9,794 nucleotides of DNA. Source: an uncultured Clostridia bacterium (lineage in GTDB: Bacteria > Bacillota > Clostridia > Christensenellales > UBA3700). The DNA is taken from NCBI GenBank assembly GCA_947176115.1, contig CAMWPK010000044.1, positions 1 through 9,794 of the forward strand, given 5' to 3'. Positions within the stretch are counted from its first letter, which is position 1. Each line of letters opens with the position of its first letter. A program made the position numbers and the translations under genes. The notes under the pieces are model-generated. The model saw only the letters and a list, made by a program, of their open reading frames with translations. It was not told the origin of the DNA and searched no databases. Below are positions 1-5,612 of this stretch, in pieces.

Positions 1-2953
1 GGTTGTCATCGTCGATGCCTTCGCTGATTGTCGCTTTAAGACCGCCATTGCCGTTGCCGTCGTCGATTTCGACAGCGTTGAGCTTTTCCGTTGTCGAATG
101 ACCAATCAGAGTAAACTGAGAATCTTTGATATTGTCATTTTTGGTGTTGACAGCTTTCACTCTAACGTAGTGGTCGCCCACCTTGTTGACGTATTGCGAT
201 ATATCTGCGCTGACTATATTGTTTTCAGTTGTGAAGTTTAGACCTTTGATTTCGTTGCCGTCGATAAAGATTACGTAACCGTTTGCGTCTGCAACTTGAT
301 TGAACGTAAGCGTGGTCTTAGTCACTCCCGCTTCATTTTTACCGGACGTTATGCTTAGTCCGGTAGGCATCGGCAGGGTAATCACGTAGTTGTATTTGAC
401 AGAGATAGAATCGCCGTCAACGTACAGCGTACCGTTGAAATCGTCGAGTTTGTCTAACATATCGTAGTAGTTGCCCTTAGGAGTAACCGTGACGGTATAG
501 CTCTTGCCGGGGGTCTTGACGCAGTCGGTTATGTCGCACTCCGTATCTCCGTTGGCAGTTATAGATACATTTGAATCGGGAACTTGCGTTTGTCCGCCAT
601 CGTCGTCGATTACTACAAAGCTGTAGGATGTTGCGTACTTGACTTGCGCGACTTTACAATAAATTCTATTGCTACGTTCTTCAATAATGATTTCTACAGG
701 CTTAGCTAATTTCTCAACGTAAATTACGTTCTTGCAATTTGCTATATTTTGCGTAGTGTTCAAATCTTTGAATATTATCAAAGTATCAATATTTTGATAA
801 TTGGGGCAGGAGTGTCCCTCTTGCATCGTGACTCTCTTTCCGCCTTCTATTTTGCTGACGATATTGCCCTCAATAACTGCGGTAGAGGTATCGTCAAGCG
901 TCAAGGAAGATACTGACGCGTTACGTTCTACAGTTAGCGCGCTGTTGGTTAAATCCATATTGACGTTGATTTTAACGCCACCTTTTACAACAACTTCTTT
1001 ACTCTCAGCCACTTTGATTTGGTGAGTGGACGGTATATCCGTTACGTCGCCGGCAAATACTACTTTGTCGGCAGTAATTTGCGTAGTTACGGAAGAAGTA
1101 GATTTGTCGCCGTACTTGTATAGCGTAAGAGATTTAGCGTTGACGGTCAAATTTTCACAAGATACGTTCGCCATAATAACTATATCCAAGTTTGGAGCAT
1201 TAATGGATATTGTTTCCGCCTTTAGATTTGACTTTTTGTGAGTGACAAAATTCTTGCCCTTTCTAGTACCTAAATACAAAGTACCCGTTTTTGTCGTGTT
1301 TATCTCAAAAGTATTCGACACGCTCAACGTGTGTTTATTAAAGTCGATACTGTGTAAATTGCTATCGTCCAAAGTCAAATTGTTATCGCAAGAGATATTT
1401 TTGTCAAGGACGAAGAAGTACTTTTCAAAATCTGTTTTAGAACCAATATTTTCTACGCTAAAGCCGTCGGCATTTTTAACAAAAATTCTAGGAGCAGTGA
1501 AAAATACCACAGGTAATATGATTGCCAGCAATACGCCTACTAAGCATATGCTTGCAATAATTGCTATGATACCTTTTTTGCCAAGTTTTTTCTTTTCGCC
1601 CTTAGGCTTAACTTCTTTGTCTTTATTTTGCTTTTTGTCGTCTTTTTTAACTATGTCTAATTGTTTTTTATCTGGAGCGACAACGACTTCATTAGCGCTT
1701 GACGTATTTTCGTCATCATTTTGAGATTGTTCATCTCCGTGTAAGAACTCGTTCATAAGTTCTTCACCGCTAGAGAATACAAGTCCGCTTTGCGCTCCGG
1801 TTTCTTCGCTGTACGTTGCGCCATCGGCAGGAGGTTGGTTTTCGCCTGCTTTTTGGGAATAGATTACGAACGGCACCGGATCGCTCGTATGAGTCTTTAG
1901 TTTAAGCGGAGTAGGGTGGTCGGGAGCAATGAGAATTTTGTAATCCTCATTCATAAGGTCAAGTTGCTCTTTTACATACTTCACGACTATAGAATCGATA
2001 AGCTCTATAGACTTGACTTTGTTGTCAACGTCGCCTTGGTGTCCGCATTCGTCGGGAGCTTCCATATGAATATATACGTAGTCGTATCCGTCCTTGAGAG
2101 CCTTGATTGCCGATTCTGCTTTGCCTTTGAAGTTGGTGGTATAAGTGCCGGTAGCGCCCTCAACTTCAATTACTTTCATTTTTGCGCCAATGCCAATGCC
2201 TTTTAACAAATCGACTGCCGATATAACAGCGCCTTTTATGCCGTATTTTTCCTCAAACGGAGTGAGGTTTGGGCGAGTGCCTTCTCCCCAAAGCCAAATG
2301 CTATTGGCAGGGTGAAGTCCTTGCTTAATACGGTTCTGATTTATAGGGTGATCTTTGAGAAGATTGTAAGCGTCTACCATGATATCCAAGAAAATGTCGC
2401 CGTATTCTCCCTTTGGAAGATAATCCGTAATCTTTTTATCGGATATATCGTGCGGGGGAGTAAATTCTGTGCCAAGCTCTGCATTGTGCGCAACAAGACA
2501 GTGGCGGTAACTTACGCCTGCGTAAAAATCAAGATATTCGTCGCCTAAATTTTGTTGAAGAAATTCAATAAGTTGTTTTGCTTCCTCAGTAGAAATCTCG
2601 CCTGCGGAATAATCGACCATAGTCTTGTCGGCAAAGTTCTCTTCATCGGAAAGCGTAACGAGATTGCATCTTATTGCAACGTCGCTGTCTTTAAGGTCGA
2701 TGCCTATAGATAGAGCCTCAAGCGGAGAACGTCCGGTATAATACTTGTCCGGAGCGTAACCCATCATTGAGAGATTGGCAACGTCGCTACCCGGTTTCAT
2801 GCCGTCGGGAACAGTCTTTACAAGTCCCAATTTTCCTCTCTTGCTCAAGTCGTCTATATTAGGCTTATTTGCCACTTCCAGAGGCGTGCGACCTCCAAGA
2901 GTCATATTAGGGTAATCGGCCATGCCGTCGCCCAAAATCACCACATACTTCAT
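1..2953 (-). CDS. apgM: Archaeal-type phosphoglycerate mutase domain fused to a membrane helix and a large beta-rich C-terminal region (partial)
   Basis: The reading frame is open from ATG 2953 to the left edge, giving at least 984 residues with no C-terminus in view. Residues 1-405 match the archaeal-type cofactor-independent phosphoglycerate mutase family, which interconverts 2- and 3-phosphoglycerate; close relatives are also proposed to be homoserine kinases. Metal and catalytic motifs of the alkaline-phosphatase superfamily are all visible: GDGMAD (8-13), GSDVANLS with probable nucleophile Ser62, EAPDECGH (Asp301, His305), PDHPTP (Asp345, His346) and His355 in KTHTSDP. This domain looks active. 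Residues 406-460 form an acidic then lysine-rich linker, and 461-485 form one membrane helix preceded by KKKLGKKG, so the enzyme should face the cytoplasm and the rest the outside. The outer part is rich in beta strands and Thr/Asn; about 750-835 and 862-955 resemble fibronectin III or Ig-like repeats. The AGGTG ribosome binding site lies just before the ATG. Domain calls are by eye; the fusion itself is read directly from the sequence. Confidence 0.9.
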   Translation of the reverse strand, partial: MKYVVILGDGMADYPNMTLGGRTPLEVANKPNIDDLSKRGKLGLVKTVPDGMKPGSDVANLSMMGYAPDKYYTGRSPLEALSIGIDLKDSDVAIRCNLVTLSDEENFADKTMVDYSAGEISTEEAKQLIEFLQQNLGDEYLDFYAGVSYRHCLVAHNAELGTEFTPPHDISDKKITDYLPKGEYGDIFLDIMVDAYNLLKDHPINQNRIKQGLHPANSIWLWGEGTRPNLTPFEEKYGIKGAVISAVDLLKGIGIGAKMKVIEVEGATGTYTTNFKGKAESAIKALKDGYDYVYIHMEAPDECGHQGDVDNKVKSIELIDSIVVKYVKEQLDLMNEDYKILIAPDHPTPLKLKTHTSDPVPFVIYSQKAGENQPPADGATYSEETGAQSGLVFSSGEELMNEFLHGDEQSQNDDENTSSANEVVVAPDKKQLDIVKKDDKKQNKDKEVKPKGEKKKLGKKGIIAIIASICLVGVLLAIILPVVFFTAPRIFVKNADGFSVENIGSKTDFEKYFFVLDKNISCDNNLTLDDSNLHSIDFNKHTLSVSNTFEINTTKTGTLYLGTRKGKNFVTHKKSNLKAETISINAPNLDIVIMANVSCENLTVNAKSLTLYKYGDKSTSSVTTQITADKVVFAGDVTDIPSTHQIKVAESKEVVVKGGVKINVNMDLTNSALTVERNASVSSLTLDDTSTAVIEGNIVSKIEGGKRVTMQEGHSCPNYQNIDTLIIFKDLNTTQNIANCKNVIYVEKLAKPVEIIIEERSNRIYCKVAQVKYATSYSFVVIDDDGGQTQVPDSNVSITANGDTECDITDCVKTPGKSYTVTVTPKGNYYDMLDKLDDFNGTLYVDGDSISVKYNYVITLPMPTGLSITSGKNEAGVTKTTLTFNQVADANGYVIFIDGNEIKGLNFTTENNIVSADISQYVNKVGDHYVRVKAVNTKNDNIKDSQFTLIGHSTTEKLNAVEIDDGNGNGGLKATISEGIDDDN

Positions 2954-2993
2954 ATATTCACCTACATAATAAGAATATTATTATACATAGTTT

Positions 2994-3023
2994 ATTATAT
3001 TATATGTTATTGTCTAAAGTCAA
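2994..3023 (-). promoter_or_regulatory. Sigma-A-like promoter of the apgM fusion gene
   Basis: On the minus strand there is a -35 TTGACT (3023-3018), an 18-base spacer and a perfect -10 TATAAT (2999-2994). Transcription would start near 2987, giving a leader of about 34 bases that has no room for a riboswitch. A second overlapping TATAAT lies 5 bases upstream but is badly spaced (13 bases) from the -35. Confidence 0.7.
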
Positions 3024-3027
3024 TAGA

Positions 3028-3065
3028 TTTATTAGCAAGTTATAGACAAATACTCCGCTAATAAA
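3028..3065. repeat. 9-bp inverted repeat upstream of the apgM promoter
   Basis: TTTATTAGC at 3028-3036 is the exact reverse complement of GCTAATAAA at 3057-3065, with 20 bases between. It lies directly upstream of the -35 box, where an activator or repressor could bind. It has no U-tract and is not a terminator. No matching regulator is known; the function is inference only. Confidence 0.4.
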
Positions 3066-3112
3066 TACGTCTACAAATATGAATGGGGAGTGATTAGACT
3101 TTAATAAAATAT

Positions 3113-3142
3113 AAATAGGACGCAGATTTCTGCGCCCTATTT
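3113..3142 (-). terminator. Intrinsic terminator of the 66-residue gene
   Basis: Arms AAATAGG (3113-3119) with CCTATTT (3136-3142) and CGCAGA (3121-3126) with TCTGCG (3129-3134) make a 13-bp stem with one internal position, 3120/3135. That position is A·C in plus-strand RNA but a G·U wobble in minus-strand RNA, so the helix is continuous only when transcribed leftward. A U-rich, imperfect tail follows on the minus strand. It begins 19 bases after the stop codon of the small gene. A T-run also follows on the plus strand, so it may work both ways. Confidence 0.75.
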
Positions 3143-3161
3143 TTTCTTTCGTATATGCTCG

Positions 3162-3362
3162 TCAAACTGTTGTTAAACTCAGTAAGAATTTTTGTCCGTT
3201 GCTAAGAGTGATTTTAAGCGACTTGCCATCGTCAGTAAAAGTAGCGCAATAATATTCTTTTAGAAGTACTTTCAAATCCAGTAGCATGTCTTCAAGACTT
3301 ATTTTATAATCAAGTCTGTCAAGGTCTGTGTTGAGTTCTGTGCTTTTAACGTTCTCTTTCAT
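3162..3362 (-). CDS. Small hypothetical protein, 66 residues
   Basis: I do not recognise this protein. The case for a real gene is a textbook ribosome binding site, AAGGAGG (3376-3370), 7 bases before the ATG, and a strong terminator 19 bases after the TGA stop. The first 20 residues are polar and charged. Residues about 21-37 form a probable amphipathic helix (ISLEDMLLDLKVLLKEYY). Residues 40-66 look like two or three beta strands with an NGQ turn (KITLSNGQKFLLSL). There is no signal peptide or membrane helix and a single cysteine (Cys39), so it is probably cytoplasmic. It is transcribed divergently from the tandem helix-turn-helix regulator gene, with 132 bases between the starts, so it is a natural candidate target of that regulator. 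Function unknown. Confidence 0.75.
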   Translation of the reverse strand: MKENVKSTELNTDLDRLDYKISLEDMLLDLKVLLKEYYCATFTDDGKSLKITLSNGQKFLLSLTTV

Positions 3363-3392
3363 TAGTATTCCTCCTTATTTTATTTATATAGT

Positions 3393-3415
3393 TGTCGACA
3401 CTGTATATGAATACA
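3393..3415. promoter_or_regulatory. Candidate operator in the divergent intergenic region
   Basis: Two adjacent palindromes lie between the divergent small gene and the helix-turn-helix gene: TGTCGACA (3393-3400, perfect) and TGTAT-N4-ATACA (3402-3415, perfect 5-bp arms). A third, TATGT-N5-ACATA, lies nearer the regulator's start at about 3455-3469. Short inverted repeats in the control region of an XRE-type gene fit autoregulation, but promoters on either strand could not be placed with confidence here. Binding is inference. Confidence 0.35.
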
Positions 3416-3494
3416 TTTTATATCAACTCCGTTCAGTTTTCAAGTAAATTATATATGTATACGACATAATTTGCTTAATAGGAGATGCGAATTT

Positions 3495-3947
3495 ATGAAT
3501 ATTTTGTCGAATTTTAGCGAAACTCTGTCAGAGTTGATGTTAATACGCAATTTGAAAATCAAAGAACTTGCGCAACAAATAGGCATTGACGGTTCTTCGA
3601 TTACAAAATATTTTAGAGAGGGTGTGATACCTAAACTACCGCATGCAATTGCTATTGCGGACTACTTTGGGTGCGCATTGGATTATCTATTTGGATTAAC
3701 AAATGAATTTGTAAAGAAGAATTATCTTCCTTGTCCGTCTTTTTCTCAAGCGTTTGACGATATATTAAGATTCCATAATCGTACTAAATACAGACTTGCA
3801 AAAGACTTAAAAATTTCCAATCAAAGTACTATTGCTTGGCATAAAGGTAAGAGCATTCCGACCATGGATAATCTTATAAAAATCGCAGATTATTTTGGTT
3901 GTACGCTTGACGAACTCGTGGGAAGAAAATACGTAGACGACGTCTAA
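3495..3947 (+). CDS. Tandem XRE-family helix-turn-helix regulator, 150 residues
   Basis: The protein is two Cro/CI-type (XRE) helix-turn-helix domains in a row and little else: domain 1 at about 8-67 and domain 2 at about 84-143. The halves are clearly related; IADYFGCALDYLFG (54-67) repeats as IADYFGCTLDELVG (130-143), which points to an internal duplication. There is no sensor, peptidase or dimerisation domain, so it is probably a cytoplasmic DNA-binding protein whose two heads may contact two half-sites from one chain. The start chosen is ATG 3495, because AGGAG at 3480-3484 sits 10 bases upstream; a TTG at 3471 would add 8 residues but has no ribosome binding site. It is the only plus-strand gene here and lies back to back with the 66-residue gene. 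Its target is unknown; autoregulation and control of that neighbour are inference. Confidence 0.9.
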   Translation: MNILSNFSETLSELMLIRNLKIKELAQQIGIDGSSITKYFREGVIPKLPHAIAIADYFGCALDYLFGLTNEFVKKNYLPCPSFSQAFDDILRFHNRTKYRLAKDLKISNQSTIAWHKGKSIPTMDNLIKIADYFGCTLDELVGRKYVDDV

Positions 3948-3949
3948 TA

Positions 3950-3977
3950 AAAACAGCTCCCTTTTGGGAGCCGTTTT
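3950..3977. terminator. Bidirectional terminator between the regulator gene and purF
   Basis: Stem GCTCCC (3956-3961) with GGGAGC (3966-3971), TTTT loop, extended by AAAAC (3950-3954) with GTTTT (3973-3977). The joint 3955/3972 is A·C rightward and G·U leftward. T-runs follow on both strands. It lies 2 bases after the regulator's stop and 7 bases after the stop of purF, so it serves both convergent genes. Confidence 0.9.
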
Positions 3978-3984
3978 ATTTTTA

Positions 3985-5391
3985 TTAACCTAAAACGTTT
4001 TTATCTTCTTTTTCGCAAGGAACTTTGCAAGGATATTTGCCGGTAAAGCAACCTTTGCAGAAAGTTACGGTGGAGTCCGGAGCAATCTTGTCGACGGTCT
4101 TTACGTCGAGGAATGCGAGCGAATCTGCGCCTATCTTTACTCTCAACTCTTCCATAGTATAGTTGTTGCAAGCAAGGTCTTTTCTTGACGGAATATCCGT
4201 ACCGAAGAAACATGGATAGATAAACGGCGGAGAAGATATTCTTACGTGCACTTCTTTAGCGCCTGATTTCTTAAGAAGTTTTATGATATTGGCAAGGGTA
4301 GTACCTCTTACGATTGAATCGTCTACCATAACAAGTCTTTTGCCCTCTACGTTGCTCTTTAGCGTATTGAGCTTGAGCGCAACGCTACGCTCTCTCATTG
4401 CTTGCGTAGGTTGGATAAAGGTTCTGCCAATGTATCTGTTTTTGATAAGACCTACGCCGTAGGGGATACCGCTTTCGTGCGAATAGCCAATTGCGGCGGG
4501 AAGTCCGCTGTCAGGTACGCCGATTACGAGATCTGCGTCTGCAGGAGCTATCTTAGCAAGCATTTTACCTGCGTTCATTCTTGCTTCGTTTACGCCTTGA
4601 CCGTCGATTACGCTGTCGGGTCTGGCGGTATAGATATGTTCAAATATACAAAGACCTCCGCTGTGACCGCAGTATTTAGTATTGGATACCATATCGTCCT
4701 CGGTTACGACTACGATTTCACCTGGACGGACATCTCTTTCAAAGGTCGCGCCAATAGTTTCGAACGCGCAACTTTCGCTTGCAAATACTACGTTGTCTTG
4801 CAATTTACCTATGCAAAGCGGACGAATACCGTATCTATCTCTCACGGCAATGAGTTTTCTTGGGCTCATTATGAGAAGAGAGAACGCGCCTTGGAGCATA
4901 GGGAAGACCTTTTCTACGGCTTCTTCAATGCTCTTTGATTTAAGTCTTTGAATTGCAATCAAATAGGAAATGACTTCGCTATCGCTCGTCGTGTGGAAGA
5001 TTGCGCCCTTAGCCTCAAGTTTATCTCTCAATTCCTTGGCGTTGGTGATATTGCCGTTGTGCGAAACGGTGAGATTGCCTTTTGCGTATTTTACACTTAT
5101 CGGCTGAGCGTTTTCCGCAGTATTGTTGCCCGTCGTGGAGTAGCGAACGTGACCTATTGCGATTTCTCCGTTCAACTTGGCAAGAGTAGCGTCGTTAAAA
5201 ACTTCGCTTACAAGTCCCAAGTTTTTGACAAGAGTGATTTCTCTGTCGTTATTTACGGCAATACCTGCCGCTTCCTGACCTCTGTGTTGAAGAGCAAAAA
5301 GTCCAACGTAGATTTGTTGGGCAATGTTGCCAAGACGGGATTTGTCGTATATACCGAATACACCGCATTCCTCTTTGATATTATCTGACAT
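3985..5391 (-). CDS. purF: Amidophosphoribosyltransferase (glutamine PRPP amidotransferase)
   Basis: PurF makes 5-phosphoribosylamine from PRPP and glutamine, the first committed step of purine synthesis, in the cytoplasm. The 468-residue length is normal. An N-terminal class II glutaminase domain (about 9-235) starts at Cys9 in EECGVFGI, which becomes the N-terminal nucleophile after removal of an 8-residue propeptide; it includes ALQHRGQEAAG and HVRYSTTG. The phosphoribosyltransferase domain carries the PRPP loop VDDSIVRGTT (356-365). Cys248, Cys394, Cys445 and Cys448 match the four ligands of the Bacillus-type 4Fe-4S cluster, which implies oxygen-sensitive stability. The start is ATG 5391, with AGG 6 bases upstream; an in-frame extension of 35 residues was rejected because it would bury the propeptide. 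The gene has its own promoter and stands apart from other purine genes, next to nitrogen-assimilation genes. No guanine riboswitch or clear PurR box was seen in the short leader. Confidence 0.97.
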   Translation of the reverse strand: MSDNIKEECGVFGIYDKSRLGNIAQQIYVGLFALQHRGQEAAGIAVNNDREITLVKNLGLVSEVFNDATLAKLNGEIAIGHVRYSTTGNNTAENAQPISVKYAKGNLTVSHNGNITNAKELRDKLEAKGAIFHTTSDSEVISYLIAIQRLKSKSIEEAVEKVFPMLQGAFSLLIMSPRKLIAVRDRYGIRPLCIGKLQDNVVFASESCAFETIGATFERDVRPGEIVVVTEDDMVSNTKYCGHSGGLCIFEHIYTARPDSVIDGQGVNEARMNAGKMLAKIAPADADLVIGVPDSGLPAAIGYSHESGIPYGVGLIKNRYIGRTFIQPTQAMRERSVALKLNTLKSNVEGKRLVMVDDSIVRGTTLANIIKLLKKSGAKEVHVRISSPPFIYPCFFGTDIPSRKDLACNNYTMEELRVKIGADSLAFLDVKTVDKIAPDSTVTFCKGCFTGKYPCKVPCEKEDKNVLG

Positions 5392-5431
5392 TATGTACCT
5401 ACCTTTTTGATTTATTTTCAAAATCAATTTT

Positions 5432-5460
5432 ATTATATCAAATATCGCCTTTATAATCAA
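5432..5460 (-). promoter_or_regulatory. Promoter of purF
   Basis: Minus strand: -35 TTGATT (5460-5455), a 17-base spacer, -10 TATAAT (5437-5432). The predicted start is near 5425, leaving a leader of about 34 bases. The octamer TATTTGAT occurs twice on the minus strand, once over the -35 (5463-5456) and once against the -10 (5444-5437), and ATCAA-N4-TTGAT (5456-5469) is an inverted repeat over the -35; either could be a repressor site. Confidence 0.75.
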
Positions 5461-5482
5461 ATACTTGATACAAAAAAATCTC

Positions 5483-5501
5483 GATTTTTTCAACAAATTT
5501 T
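5483..5501. repeat. Copy 1 of a 19-bp element shared with the glnN promoter
   Basis: GATTTTTTCAACAAATTTT matches 9683-9701 at 18 of 19 bases. It starts 22 bases upstream of the purF -35. It could be an upstream activator site or an AT-rich UP element; that role is inference. Confidence 0.5.
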
Positions 5502-5515
5502 GGAAATAGTTTTCG

Positions 5516-5525
5516 CGCGTACGCG
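5516..5525. other. Perfect GC-rich palindrome CGCGTACGCG in an AT-rich spacer
   Basis: Ten bases, perfectly self-complementary, flanked by long A/T runs, about 55 bases upstream of the purF -35 and about 50 bases past the amt terminator. It stands out by composition and could be a protein-binding site. No known regulator was matched. Confidence 0.3.
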
Positions 5526-5576
5526 TAAAGTTATAAATATATATAAAATCAATATTATGTAGAACCTTGCGAAGAG

Positions 5577-5606
5577 AATAGGCTCTCCTTTAATGAAGAG
5601 CCTATT
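5577..5606 (-). terminator. Hairpin at the end of the glnN-amt unit
   Basis: AATAGGCTCT (5577-5586) pairs perfectly with AGAGCCTATT (5597-5606) around a 10-base loop, 6 bases after the amt stop codon. The position fits a terminator, but the U-tract after it is poor on both strands, so some read-through toward purF is possible. Confidence 0.6.
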
Positions 5607-5612
5607 TGTCAC

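Noticed and set aside
1242..1724. Plus-strand hydrophobic reading frame of 160 codons
   Set aside because: It is the antisense shadow of the apgM fusion's linker and membrane helix; no ribosome binding site and no family resemblance.
1450..1800. A hidden stop or frameshift separating the mutase domain from the membrane part
   Set aside because: Codon-by-codon reading of the minus strand across this stretch stays open and in one frame.
3471..3494. TTG start adding 8 residues to the helix-turn-helix protein
   Set aside because: The AGGAG at 3480-3484 lies inside that extension and positions ATG 3495 instead.
4402..4938. Plus-strand reading frame of 178 codons opposite purF
   Set aside because: It lies fully antisense to conserved PurF motifs, with no ribosome binding site or recognisable domain.
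5392..5496. A 35-residue N-terminal extension of PurF starting upstream at 5496
   Set aside because: It would bury the short propeptide and catalytic Cys, spans the purF promoter, and has no ribosome binding site; ATG 5391 fits family length.
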